The notes under the pieces are model-generated. The model was not told the DNA's origin. It searched no databases and saw nothing but the letters and a program-made list of their open reading frames with translations. Below are positions 48,301-60,823 of a stretch of DNA of 64,000 nucleotides, piece after piece. The stretch spans positions 6,441,295 to 6,505,294 of the forward strand of contig NC_031497.1 in NCBI RefSeq assembly GCF_000237925.1, in the 5' to 3' direction. Numbering within the stretch: the first letter of the stretch is position 1; every line of letters starts with the position of its first letter. The translations under genes were made by a program, and so were the position numbers. Source of the DNA: Schistosoma mansoni. Taxonomy: Eukaryota > Platyhelminthes > Trematoda > Strigeidida > Schistosomatidae.

Positions 48301-49140
48301 TGCTCCACCTGGAGACCAGTGCTGAGTGGAGTACCTCAAGGTTTTGCTCTGGGTCCTTTACTACTTTTACTGTATGTAAATGATCTCCCAAATATAGTAG
48401 AGTCCCCAGTGTTATTGTACACTGACGATGTAAAAACCTGTCGAGAAATAACTGCAGACGCACTTCAGACAGACTTAAATATTGTGATTGTCGGCGTAAA
48501 GAGTTGCTGATGCCTATCGACGGGACAAAGTGTGTCTACATGCACTTTGGGGATACAAAGAAAAAAACGTACAGCATAGGAAAAGTGTCTGTACCCTTGG
48601 TCCGGTCTCACAAGGATTTGGAGGTGACAGTGAGTCATGATCTTAAGACCATAGCCCATTTACGGGATGTGGCGGCTAAGGGGTTTAGAACCCTATGGGC
48701 TACAGTATACACGATCTTGGTGATAACTAAGCTTGAGAACTGTGTCCAGGCTGCAAGTTCCCGTTTAAAATGTGACCCGTATATCCTGGAATAAGTACAG
48801 AGGGCAGCTACCCGTGCAATTACAGAGTTCCGGGTTTTACCATAAAAGGAGAGGCTTGAAAAGCTAGACCTCTTTACTCTCTCCTGCCGTAGGTTAAGGG
48901 GTGATCCGATTATGATATATAGAATACTAGGAAATGATTTTGGACCTAATATATATTTTTCTTCCCACTGTATTGGGACATAGCAGGCGTGTGGAAAAGC
49001 CCGGAACGAATAAAATACCTGTGGCATACAGGTTTTCACACCGATCTATCAATTCTTGGAATCTGTTACTTGAGGCAGTGCTGAGGTGTTTGAGGGGGAT
49101 ACTTTGGAGTGTTTGGGATGCTACAAATCATTAGACGGTC
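45340..49140 (+). mobile_element. CR1-type LINE, near full length but decayed
   Basis: The plus strand holds both ORFs of a CR1-type LINE. ORF1 region (about 45350-46350) begins with a Cys/His cluster (RPACC...KKWCHNVCTGLIPAAYKRWC) like the PHD-type finger of CR1 ORF1, then a charged region. ORF2 has an endonuclease (KVCYTNARSLPNEMAMKM near 46540; VVYRSPGCVVNDF near 46850) and a reverse transcriptase (NYRPVSFTSVVVEILGRIVE near 47970, SGQHGFRKGFSCTTNL, LSGVPQGFALGPLLLLLYVN, YTDDVK). Many stops and frameshifts split the frames, so it cannot be active. SR1 of schistosomes belongs to this clade. Confidence 0.8.
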
Positions 49141-49204
49141 ACATATCAGGCGCCTACACTATAATGGGTAAAATTTCGGTGACTTGAGACGCACCTCGTG
49201 AGGT

Positions 49205-51330
49205 TTGACGTTAAGTCCCCGGACTGATTACGTGACTCGCCGTTCGATTCATTGTGTCGTTGCATACGTGGTTTGCAGCTTGTCTCAGATGGACCAATTT
49301 ATACTTCGGAGGGTTGAAAGTAATTCCGTTGTTATCCGCCCAACCTTGAAGTCGAGTCAGATCCTCCTGGAGTGTCAGTTTGTTATCTTGGCTGCAAACT
49401 TCTTTCCAAGGTTTCACATCATCATTGAATAGTAGTAACTCGATCGAGGTTACCCTGGGAAGGTCGTTCATATGAATTAAAGATTAAGCGGTCCCAATGT
49501 TGTTCTTTGGGGGAATTCACTGGAACACTCTGTAGCCTGAGATAAAGAAGTGAAGCTTGTATAACCCAAAAGATCCTATCACTTAGATATGAAGTAAACC
49601 GACTATTTAGCAATGACTTGATACCTAACAGTTTGAAGTTATTGACGAGACATATGTGAGTGGTCTTATCTGAAGCTTTCGGGGATTCAAAGTCTGAAGG
49701 GCTCCATAAATTTTGCGGTTTTAAGAGAAGTACAAGTGACCAGTGGCTTGAAGGTTCATGCATCAAGCTACCTTAAAAATTGCTGTAATGTGTGTCAGCT
49801 TCCAATTGTGTTCGACTGTGTTTAAGCTTAGCGAGTGTGGGAACACGAAGTGGTATTGCCGTGGTTGAGGCCGGTACTCTCAGTATGGCATAGTGAACCA
49901 CACCCGAACTTCATGTTCGTGTTTATGTGTTGCAGTTTCTGATACACTAAGTTAGAACACAGATTCGCTACTGAGGCTCCTGTTAAATTGAGGGTGAAGT
50001 CCGTATCCATGTAGTTTGAATGTGATAGTTAAAATGTTTGAAAATATCGTTCTTTACGCAGTTCAGAGACATACTGTCATTGTTGTTTGGACAATTAGGA
50101 CCTAGCAACTGGGAAACTCCGGTTTTGGCTTGTTGAGGAGGGGCTGCATGACGAAGCAAAATTTTCGGATTGGAGACAGGTTTGCATACGAGCTTAGTCT
50201 GATGCTGAAGCCTATCTTCTCTTGTGATCTCTGTGCCCTGGTCTCTTGCATGTTAGAACTGTTCACGTGTGTTGTCGCCAGTAGTTCGTTTGTGTTCTGT
50301 CCAGTAATGACTTTTGCGTTTTATCATTCGAAGAGTGTGATTCTTCATGACTGTACGTTACCTATAGTTGTGAGCTTCATGTAAGAACGTGTGCAGTATG
50401 AAATTTCAGTGAGCGTCTACATCATATTGTGGGCAGATTTCTCAGTTCATATGGTGAAGACTGCTCTGTAAAGCTGACACACCCAAACGTTTGAAATTCC
50501 AAAGTCTGTCGTTAGTAGGATGTTTTCGTTCAGCTTTGCTGGTAAAATCGTAGCCTATGATGGCATTATCTCTTTTTTCCTAAGTGGTCAGGTTTGAGAG
50601 GTTGTCGATTGAGAATTCTTCGTTTGTGAATATGTAGTCTAGATGTGACGGTTTCTGACTGTTCGTCCATCGAGTTGCTTACTTAACATTTCCGAATAAC
50701 CTCAAACATTCGATGAAGTTGAAGAACTGAGCTTGATTGGAACTATCACCTTCTATGTGCGTAAGCTCCGAGAAATTGACATTAAGAAGACTAAATTCTG
50801 TGAGAATCAGGATTTGGGTGTATCCGAGGAAAAATGTAGATGCATGATCCCTCCGGCATCCGACTATCGTATTCGGTGTCAGCAATGGTCTAACAGTAGA
50901 TGACTCCAACTGAACACCTCGAGGCGTTAGATAATCTCACTGAGCAACCATACAGATTCATCAACATTGATAAACTCTTGTTCGTACACTTGATGTGATA
51001 CCGAGCAAATAGTTGATACAAGAACGCTCTTCCCTTTTCTTTGCTTTTTGGTGTGTAGAACAACGACATTGATATTATCATGAGCTCCTGGTCCGTAATT
51101 TGAGGAGCCTGTGTCCTGGATATTCTTCATTGATGAGTATTATTGACGGTGCTTGGTTCACCCAACTCGTCCATTTTGTTGTGTAAACTCGCACCGTTTG
51201 TGTTTAGGCAGTTGATGCCCTTGATTTGAACCGCACAAAGTTTTTATTCTTGTTTATCTGAATGATCCTACTGTTAATGAACAGACAACGTACCTGCACA
51301 GGGCTTTTTGAGTGTAGTCCCTGTTCCTTC
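49205..51330 (-). mobile_element. CR1-type LINE fossil, opposite strand
   Basis: On the minus strand, from right to left: an endonuclease start (SLHNKMDELGE near 51170), a further endonuclease part (IKCTNKSLSMLMNLYGCSVR and VGVIYC near 50900-51000; VNFSELTHIEG near 50770) and reverse transcriptase remnants (YLSDRIF, MNDLPRVTSIELLLFNDDVK near 49460-49600; LTRLQGWADNNGITFNPPKY near 49330). Frames are heavily disrupted and parts are missing. It lies back-to-front against the copy ending at 49140. Confidence 0.65.
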
Positions 51331-51692
51331 TATGATTTTTTTCGTTTTTAACAGTCTTTAAGTGGAACAGTCAGTTTCAAATTGTTTTTGTGCATAATCC
51401 TTTTATTATGTGGCATATCCGGTTGCATGTGGATTCCAGTTGGTTACTAGCGGCTATTGGCTCAAATTGCTTCGAGAGTGACTGCCACAATTTGAGATGA
51501 TGTGAAGGTTATGTTCATTAGTCGAGATCCAGTACTTATGTTGTTTGGTGAAAGTCTAGTCTATGAAACTGTGGCTAAATTTATAAGGAGAATGTTCCAT
51601 CATGAAACCGGCCAGTAATTGTGTTTAAACTGTAGAAACTCTCGTCTAAGATTGACAATTAATTGAACCGGATTGGATTGGATTGGTGTTTA

Positions 51693-51845
51693 CATGAATC
51701 AATGGTTCCTTTGTATTGATGACTGTATGATTTTGAATCCCAAATACAGTAGATTCGTTCATGTTCATCTAATAATTCTTGATTAAATTGCGTTGTTTCT
51801 GGGATTACTAGTTTATAATATAATTCAAATACTCTTAAACCTCAC
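51693..51845 (+). mobile_element. Solo LTR-like fragment of the Gypsy fossil family
   Basis: About 150 bases match, on the opposite strand, the repeat that flanks the gag-bearing Gypsy fossil at 19497-21575 (for example TATTGATGACTGT, then TTTTGAATCCCAAATACAGT, then GGGATTACTAGTTTATAAT). No internal Gypsy sequence is attached, so it looks like a solo LTR or a fragment. A short (GGATT) run lies just to its left. Confidence 0.65.
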
Positions 51846-52329
51846 AATTAGCCTCGAATTACCGCCGATTGGCACAATCTGAATTCAGTTAAAATAAACT
51901 GGATTGAGCCGTGGTTTGGATCACCGTGAAAGTGAATCTCAAGTTAATGTGGTCAGGAAAGAACGCCCTATGAGACCACCATATGGTGGCATATGAAAAG
52001 ACATATACACAAAAATACATTATTCATATAATTCGATGCAATACAACTAATTGAAATGTACTCATGCATTGGATAATCATGTGACTGATCTGATCTCATG
52101 TATTTCAAGAGACTATACACCTGTATGTACTTACTTTACATGAAATCATCTCAACAATTTTACATGTTTTATTTACGTCTTCATGTGGTATGAACTTGAA
52201 AGCTTCATAAAACTACGGACTTAAGCACTAACCGTTAGTTTCTAGGTCTAGTAGTTCGTCTATGTCAGACCGGCAAAAGATTTGCTGCCCATGGCCTTGT
52301 CTTGTAAATGAGTTCTGAGCCATGTACAA

Positions 52330-55300
52330 AATGTTCTTCTAACCAACCCACCCTCCTTCCGAACAACGAAGTTTATCGTCATTTATACGGACTCCCGTAG
52401 TCTCCAAAATAAAATGTCCGAGCTAAGCCTTATGGTAGCCGAATTAAGTCCCGATGTAATTGTTGTTATGGCAACTTGACTCATCATAGATATAGATTGT
52501 TCTCCCATCGTTTCAGGCTTCATCTGTATAAAAAGTTATAGGGTTATAAGTCGCAAGGGAGGAGGCATAACGTTATACGTTAGGTATCACTTTCATGCAC
52601 AATCGATCGTATTGGAGGCGCAAGTTAGTGCTACATGTGAGGTAGCATGTTGTACAATTAAGTCCAGACACGACTTAGCGACTATAGAAGGAATATAGCG
52701 TAGCCCGTGTCGTCTTGCTGACGACTCTATCTTAAGACACATCCGTTCTTGAAGTAAGGCAGAATGTTTTTTTCATCATTGGAGATTTCAACGCACCACA
52801 TATTAATCGGATAGAGCTCACAACTTCAGATGGAGGTTTCGATGACGACTTTCTATCAACCATTATTCGGTGTGCATTCGTAGAATGTATCGCAATACCG
52901 ATACATGTGGACTTGGAACATGATCCGTTACTGCTGGACCTTGTCTTCATACACCACTGCGAGGATATCATGGGCATTCAGCACCTTCCCCGGCTAGTGA
53001 ATAGTGATCACGTTGTACTTTAGGTTTCGGACACACGGTATACAATCTGCATCTGCTCCACCCCGTTCCAATATCTGGCGTGCTAATATTCTGGCAATCA
53101 GAGACTGGGCTATCTTGACTGACTTATCGATCAATGAGGATGGATCGATCGAAGATGAATGGAACAAGTTTAGGGATACATTAGAGACCGTAACATCACC
53201 ATTTACCACATGGTCACCAGGTAAGCTATCGCTCTGTCCCCCATGGATTAATAAGAAAACTTATAAGTTTTTGAAGCGTACGAAACACTTCTGGGACTCA
53301 TTCTTGTCAATGGGATCCGAATCATTTAAGCGTTATTTTATGAAAACTCCGAGATGTATGTAAAACATCATAGATAGATGCCGTGCTATTTACGAAGGAC
53401 AGTTGGTGTATAAAAGGGCGTACTGGACCGAAAAGATTGTTTTAGTACGTTGGACGGAAAACAAAACGTAGTGATGGGATTCCCGCATTACTGTTACAGG
53501 GAAATTTAGGTTTTATGGCTGAATCATATCTGACAAATGCTGAGACTTCACCGAACAATTTCAGTGAAGTTTTCTCTTCGTGTACTGTTAAAAATATTAA
53601 TCTTAATCACGCCACTGAGATACCAGCTATAGGACCTGTATATATGAATAATAATAATAATAAGGAGAACGAACAGTATTCGACGATATGTCTTTCGCAA
53701 AATTTATAAAGAATGTTTTTAGATACATTTTGAAAGGAATTACGAAGAATGAAGCCAAGAAATTCACGCATTTTAGATGCTTTGGTTAAGATATGTTCAG
53801 AGAGGTTAAGACTGTCTGAGTACTATACCCCTAGGCCATTTACTGATGTGAGTTCGGGCAATGAGTTCTTGTTAAGTGTTAGTTTTATTTTAAGAGATGT
53901 GTCTCCAATACTAAGCCAGCCACATTTCTCTGTGTCGAGCCCCAACTTCCATAGTTTGCACCAGGTGTCCACCATGTTGAGTTCATGTTGAATTGTTTGC
54001 ATAGTACTACTTACATAGCAAATGTCAGTTTTATAGATGACTTTTAAGTCATCAGAGGTAGGTCCTACTTGCGCTAAAGCACTTGCATATATTGTTGATG
54101 TAAATTACAAAGAGCAATGGACCCAAGACACTGCCCTGCGCAACACCACTGGTTATTGGTCAAGGCGTAGATTCTGTAGAGCTAATCTTGGTTATTTGGT
54201 ATATGTTTGTGGGGAAAGACCTTATCCATTGCAATAGGGGGTTTATAATTCCAACTGACTGATGTCTGTTGATCAGAAGTGTTATGCCCTGATGTGGATA
54301 ATGAATGGTAACTTTGGGATCTATTTATGAATCAATACTATGCATATATTTTTTCTCGTATAATCTCTAAAAACTGAAGTATTCATATTCGTGTCACCCT
54401 TCTTATATGCTTTATTTTGACCCATAGACTATTATTATACCATTTACCATTCGTGAATTACACCATGTCTATCATTTGCTATCTCCCGTATTCACAGCCA
54501 AATTTGACTGAATCTTGTACAAATGTTATTTTCTATTTTATGGTACGATGCGGTCAGTTTGATTGGTATATAAACTCAGTATGTTTGAGATATAATGACA
54601 CATACCGCAGAAGCTGTTCTGACCTTAACTGGCTGGGCTAGGCAGAAGCAGGACCGATAGTGTGTCACTGTCCCGATTGATAATTCGCTGCTCTCTGATT
54701 GGCGGCCTTATCACGTCATACGATAACAAGGCATCCACTCGGCCACAAGTTATAACAAGAAGATTATGAGGTATTTTATCAAAGACTTTCTTAATATCGA
54801 AATATAGTATAACCAGTAGTTTTTTCTGGTCACGTATGCGAGTAACCTCGTTCTTCAATTGATCACTGGCCTCAGTCCTTGTAAGATACGGGGACCTGAT
54901 GGGTTACATCCACGATCACTGTCATCCGTCACGGACATTATTTCAGGGCAAACCGCAATGCTCTTAAACATGTCCCTTTCCCACACTTTCAAAGATGCTA
55001 TAGTCGGCCACATATTCAAAAGTGGTCAGAGACAGATCATGTGTAACTACCGACCCGTCAGTCTGACCAGCATAGTCGTTAACTTACTTAAAAAATAATT
55101 TGTGTTAACTTACTAAGTCACATAGAATCGTACAATCTGTTAACTCTTGAGCAATGCGGGTTTCGAAACAAACATCCATGCTTGACTAACTTACTTGTTG
55201 TAAGAGAGGATTGGACGGCAGCCCTAGATAATGGTCTGTCTACCTACGTGATATTCATGTACTTTAGTAAAGCGTTGGACATGGTTTCACGCTTAGGTCA

Positions 55301-56330
55301 TCAGCAGTTCTTGAACTTCGGAATAACAGGTGCTGTACACCAATAGATGGGAAAATTCTTATGTGACTGTAGATTAAGAGTGATGTCTAATAGGACGCTA
55401 TCTGGATGGAAGGCGGTTAAAAATGGAGTGCCTAAAGGTACCATCTTAGGTCTCCAACTTCTTCTCTACGTCAACGAATTACTGTTATTGCTTAATCCCT
55501 CCACACTATTGTTTGCGGATGGTGTCAAAATCTGGAGAACAATAAGAAGTGAGGCCGAGCATTTTGGTCTTCAAGCTGACCTAGACGAATTAGTTGGATG
55601 GGCCCGATGTCGGGGCTTATGGATCAATTATAGAAAGAGTGTGCTCACGCACATCGGACACGGTAATAGTTACCAGTATAATATTAACGGTACATCTCTT
55701 CCATGCGTGCAGGAACATAAAGACCAAGGGGTAGTAGTAGGTAACGACTTGAAAACAACCACTAATTGCAACACAGCTGCTGCCAAAACGTTTCGTGTGT
55801 CATGGTCACTTTGCTGAGCATTCAGATTCTTCGACGAGATGTTTCGAACTTGATATACCACATATGTGCTACCATAATTAGAGTACTATATTCAAGCAGC
55901 TGTCCCACGCATGATTAAGGATACCAATTCACTTCAGCAAGTTTAGAGCGTGAGAACAAAATTAATGAAGGGTCTTTACAAAATCTTTTACAATGAGCGC
56001 CTAAAACGACAGAACCTTTTCCCTTTGTCGTATCGTAGGATGAGAGGTGACCTTATATTGGCATTTAGTATCTTTAATTACGACTTGGATGTAAATGTAT
56101 CCTATCGTTTTGCTCCCCCAGCACTATTATTTTTCGGGGTTATAGCAAGAAGTTTCATAAACCGCGATCTAATAAACTTAATGCGGGGTTCCGTTTTTCT
56201 CATCGATTGATCATTGTCTGGAATGCCTCACCCGAACAAGTGGCATTAGCCTCATCGATGAACATTTTCAAGGACAAGCTGGACCCTCAATGAAAAGAAA
56301 ACTGTCAGGATTAACATAGGTCCACCAACC
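52330..56330 (+). mobile_element. CR1-type LINE, second plus-strand copy, interrupted
   Basis: The plus strand starts in the endonuclease (KMSELSLMVAELSPDVIVVM near 52410; FFIIGDFNAPHINRIEL near 52775), passes LLLDLVFIHHCEDIMGIQHL and a linker to about 53640, and resumes at 54860 with reverse transcriptase (IRGPDGLHPRSL; CNYRPVSLTSIVVNLL near 55040; NGVPKGTILGLQLLLYVNEL near 55430; C-terminal part to 56300). The gap at about 53700-54858 holds a minus-strand LINE. Frames are disrupted by multiple stops and shifts. Confidence 0.75.
53700..54858 (-). mobile_element. CR1-type LINE fragment nested in another
   Basis: The minus strand carries reverse transcriptase remnants: VILYFDIKKVFDKIPHNLL near 54770, PITSGVAQGSVLGPLLFVIY near 54110-54160, and a C-terminal SDSLNLSEHILTKASKMREF near 53760-53830. 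It interrupts the plus-strand copy at 52330-56330 between its linker and reverse transcriptase, so it is the later arrival. The part at about 54240-54640 does not look like LINE coding sequence and may be a further unidentified insertion. Confidence 0.65.
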
Positions 56331-56662
56331 GACTATCTTATTACTGAGGTCTGAGGAAGTTTCAAAGCGGCTTATTCAAGCACTGTGCTACACGTGGTGG
56401 GTTTCAGATATCCTAGATTGCAGTGTTTTCAGCTTATAGGATATAAACAACATCCTTAGCTAAGTGTTCACAATACACTAGTTGACGATGTATGATTCTC
56501 GCCACATTTCTATTCCATTAAAGTGATTACTTTTTAAATTTGATCTACATCATAGCCACAACTAATTCGAGTGTGGTATTTCAGCCTTCGCAACTACATG
56601 TGTATCAAACGGTATGACATAATTTTTTTAGTAAGATACCTTAGGGCTTGCGGTTTTGTGTG

Positions 56663-56939
56663 ACACCATTGTTACGACCCAATTTCCGGATTTTGGGTAA
56701 TTTTCCATACCTTGGGAAATCTTGGGATTTTTGTGTCACTTCCCCAAAATTTCCTTAAAACGGACAAATTTTTCCACAAAGTAGGGAGATTGGGTTAATC
56801 GTATTTCCCCAATCTCCCTTTTTTCGGGAAACTTTCGTCCGTTTTAAGGAAATTTTGGGGAAGTGACACAAAAATCCCAAGATTTCCCAAGGTCTGGAAA
56901 ATTTCCCAAAATCCGGAAACTGGGTCGTAACAATGGTGT
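56663..56939. repeat. 277-bp near-perfect palindrome (foldback/MITE-like)
   Basis: The left arm from 56663 and the right arm to 56939 are reverse complements over about 104 bases with only three differences (start ACACCATTGTTACGACCC, end GGGTCGTAACAATGGTGT). Pairing continues inward with an indel, including GGGAGATTGGG against CCCAATCTCCC, leaving a loop of about a dozen bases. A transcript would form a long hairpin. No coding capacity, no transposase and no flanking duplication were seen. It could be a non-autonomous foldback DNA transposon; I do not recognise the family. Confidence 0.85.
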
Positions 56940-57125
56940 GGGAGCCACGATAGAAACGTGTGAAAGATGGCACATAAACTTTAAAATTTTCCCAGGTCTG
57001 GAGAAAGCCCCTAAGTTTCAACATTTATATGCCAAGTATGATTACCGAGGATTTGTTGTATTAAGTGACGGTCACGTTAGTTAGCGTAGGCTTAAGATCA
57101 TCGAACCTACTGTATATTCTAGATA

Positions 57126-60100
57126 CTTACTTACGCCTGTTACTCCCAATGGGGCATAGGCCGCCGACTAGCATTCTCCAACACACTCTGTCCTGGACCT
57201 TCCTTTCTAGTTCTATCTAATTTTTGTTCATTCTTCTCACGTCTGTCTCTATTTTTCGGCGTAATGTGTTCTTTGGTCCTCCTCTTCTCCTTTGGCCTTC
57301 AGGATTCCATGTGAGGGCTTGTATTGTGACGCAGTTTGGTGCTTTCATCAATGTGTCCTATCCACTTCCAGCGCTTCTTTCGCTCAAATCTGGTTTGTTT
57401 TCTCCACAATAAAATGTTGCTGATAGTGTCTGGCCAACGGATCCGAAGTATCTTGCGTAGACAACTGCTAATAAACACCTGTATCTTCTGGATGATGGCT
57501 TTCGTAGTTATCCAGGTTTCCCCCCATACAGTAGAACTATCTTGACATTTGTATTGAAAATTCTGATCTTGGTGTTGACTGACAATTGTTTTGAGTTCCA
57601 AATGTTCTTCAGTTGTAAATATGCTGCTCTTGCTTTGTCGATCCTCGCCCTCACATCTGCATCAGATCCACCGTGTTCATCGATGATGCTGCCCAGATGT
57701 GTAAAGGTTTTCACTTCTCCAGGGCTTCTCCATCAAGTGTAATTCGATTGGTGCATGCTGTATTGTATCGGAGAGTCTTGCTTTTCCCTTTGTTTATGTT
57801 GAAATCTACTGTTGCTACACTGGTCGTCTTCTCCTGCATTTGTTGTTGCGTGTGTGATAGAAGAGCCAGATCATCTGCGAAGTCTAAATCGTCCAGCTTC
57901 ATCCAAACTGTCCATTGTATTCCGTGATTCCCCCCGGATGTTGACGTCTTCATGATCTAGTCGATCACCAGGAGAGAGAGAAAGGGTGAGAGTGAGCAAC
58001 CTTGTCTGACACCGGTCTTTATCTCGAACGAGTCAGTGAGTTGTCCTTCATGCACGATTTTGCAGTTTAATCCATCATAGGAATTCCGTATGTTATTGAC
58101 TATCTTCTTGCCCCCAAATGCCCTGGTACGGCCGAGAGTGGGGAGAGTCCGCTCTTCCTCTCGAAATGCTCTCACATGGCCAGCGAATATATAGCCTCTG
58201 CCAGGGAAGTCCTACTCACTGCCTTCTCGTGGCACTACTGTTGTTTACGAAATTGAGAGGACGAAAAGCGAATGTCCGACGCTTTAACTGGGTCGGTGGA
58301 CACGGAGAGTCCACCTAGGGGAGTTGGAAAACCCTGATTCCAAACCAATGGTGCACATGGGCTCCAGGATCCTGAGGGAACAAATGGCGTACGAATCAAC
58401 CGTTGATCACCGGCTACCATGGGACTGCATCTCCATATGATGCTCCACTGCCTTGTGAATCAGACCTTTAGGTCAAAGGCTCCAGGTGTGACCCCCTTAG
58501 AAAACCACCTGCTTCAGTCTGGGCACCTTGACAGTATCACAGCCCTCACACAAATCGAATGAGATTTGTGAGGCGCATATGTATCTGGTGCTTCCTTGTA
58601 CCAATATTTATGTGTTTAAATAAAAAATAAAAAATAATGACTATCTTCTTAGGTACGCCGTAGTGTCGAAGAACCCTCCATAGTGTTGTCCTGCCCACGT
58701 TATCAAATGCTTTCTCGTAGTCAATAAAGTTGATGTAGAGTGATGAATTCCATTCAATTGATTGTTCCACAATGATCCGTAGAGTTGCGATTTGGTCTGT
58801 ACACTGATCGATCCTTACGGAATCCACCCTGTTGATCTCGAACTTGGGCGTCTACGGAGTTCTTCATTCTGTTTAACAACACCCTGCTGAAGACTTCCTG
58901 GTATTGAGAGAAGAGTGGTGCCACTGTAGTTGTCACACCTGCTGAGATCGCCTTTCTTTGGTATTTTGATCAGAAGTCCTTCTTTCCAGTCTGTTGGTAC
59001 TTGTTCTTCATTCCAAATCTTGCTAAGGAGAATGTGGAGTATCTTTGTAGTCACTACTTTATCTGCTTTCACTGCTTCTGCCGGAATGTTGTCTGGTCAC
59101 GTTGCTTTGCCGCTCTTGTTTTGTCTGATGGCCATGCTAATCTCTTTAATTGTTGGTGAGCCAACGTCGATTGGGAGGTCCGTGGGTGCCACTCCGATGT
59201 TGGGTGGATTCAGTAGGGCTGGTCGATTCAACAGTTCTTTGAAGTGTTAAACCCACCTGTTCCGTTGTTCATCAATGTTGGTGATTACCTTGCCTTCCTT
59301 GCTTTTCACTGGTCGATCTGGTTTGCGGTAATTTCCAGAGAGTTTCTTTGTTGTATCATACAATTGTCTCATGTTTCCTTCTCTTGCAGCCTATTCTGCC
59401 GTGATTGCTAAATCTTCCACATATTTACGTTTGTCGTTATGATGCTCCTCTTCACTTACTTGTTTGCTTCTGTGTATTCGGCTTGTGCGTTGGCTTTTTC
59501 TGCTCTTGTTCGGCTGGTGTTGATTGCTGCCTTCTTGTTCCTCCTTTCTTCAATCTTATCCAGTGTACCAACAGTGGTCCATTCCTTGTGATAGTGCTTC
59601 TTGTGGCCCAGAACCTCCTGACATCTTGAAATGATTGCTTTTTTTATCCCTTTCCAGTTCCTCTCTTTAGTAGTTTCTTCTCCATTGAGTAGATCATGAA
59701 AAGCCTGGAACCTGTTGCTGAGGGCTATCTTGAATTTGTTGAGTTTTTCAGTATTTCGAAGAAAAGCCGTATTAAACTTTTGTGATGTTGTCCGCGCCGT
59801 TGTCCAGTGCTTCTTAAGTTTTAGTTTCATCTTGGCGACCAGCAAATGATGATCTGATGCTGCATCAGCTCCTCTCATGGTTCTCACATCCTCCATCGTC
59901 CTCCTGAACCTTTTTGTTGATGTAGATATAGTCGATTTGGTTCTGTGTAGTGTGGTCCGGTGAAGTCTGTGTGGTTTTGTGAATGCGTTTGTGTGGGAAT
60001 ATAGTGCTGCCTATGACCAGTTTATTGAAGGCACATAGGTTTGCAAATCTCTCACCATTTTCGTTCCTTTCTCCCAGTCCATGTCGTCCCATAACGTCTT

Positions 60101-60810
60101 CGTATCCAGTGTTGTCCATCTCAATCTTGGCATTTAAATCTCCCATCAGAATGGTCAGGTCCTTTATTGGGCACTTCTCGACGATCGACTGCAGCCTACC
60201 ATAGAATTGGTCTTTAACGTCTTCATCGTAGTCGTTGGTAGGCGCATAGCACTGGATGATGTTCATTGTAATGCCCTCTCTCTTTGTTTTGAAGGAGGCT
60301 TTGATGATCCTTGATTCATGAGATTCCTATCCCATAAGTGCATTTTGTCCTTTTTTGGACAGCATCAATGCAACTCCTTGTGTATGAGGGGCATTTTCTT
60401 CTTCATGACCAGAGTATAACTGAAGCTCTCCTGAAGATAGTCGTTGTTGTCCAACTTGAGTCCCATGTGTTTCACTGATTCCAAGCACCTCCAGGTCGTA
60501 TTTCTTCATTTCTGCAGCAATTTGGAAAACTCTTCCGGTCTCCCACATTGTCCGAATGTTCCGTGTACCTATAAAAATTATTGCTCTGGTTGTTAGAAGG
60601 TGCATCGGCCTCATGACTTCCGAAGGAACTCGGCTTTCATCATCAGACGTCATAATTATTCCTTCAACTCCCAGGGCAGAGTTTAAATGGTTGGCGTTTT
60701 TTCAGCGAGTTGGTTTTCTACGGGATGGGGTCGCTAACCCCATGCCCAACCTTCCTCCTTTACCCGGGCTTGGGACCCGCAGTAGCCACTGGAGGAGCTA
60801 CAGGCGGAGT
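57126..60810 (-). mobile_element. Full-length RTE-type LINE (family A) with target duplication
   Basis: Perfect 13-bp direct repeats TATATTCTAGATA lie at 57113-57125 and 60811-60823. Between them the minus strand runs from a 5' end ACTCCGCCTGTAGCTCC through an apurinic-type endonuclease (FIGTRNIRTMWETGRVFQIA; LEVLGISETHG; LTILMGDLNAKIE; NQIDYIYINKK) and a reverse transcriptase ([65 protein letters not shown]) to a 3' end at the (AAGT)-type tail. Several frameshifts and stops make it inactive. Repeat X is inserted at 58110-58637 within the reverse transcriptase. This copy defines the family's true ends. Confidence 0.9.
58110..58637 (+). mobile_element. Repeat X copy 8, full length, reference copy
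   Basis: Flanked by perfect 13-bp duplications TGACTATCTTCTT at 58097-58109 and 58638-58650 that belong to the interrupted LINE. The element is therefore 528 bases long, from GCCCCCAAATGCCCTGG to TATGTGTTTAAATAAAAAAT and an A-rich tail. It encodes no conserved protein. I see no convincing Pol III A/B boxes, so the promoter is unknown. Tail and duplication size suggest mobilisation by LINE machinery, perhaps one of the RTE families here. Confidence 0.9.
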
Positions 60811-60823
60811 TATATTCTAGATA

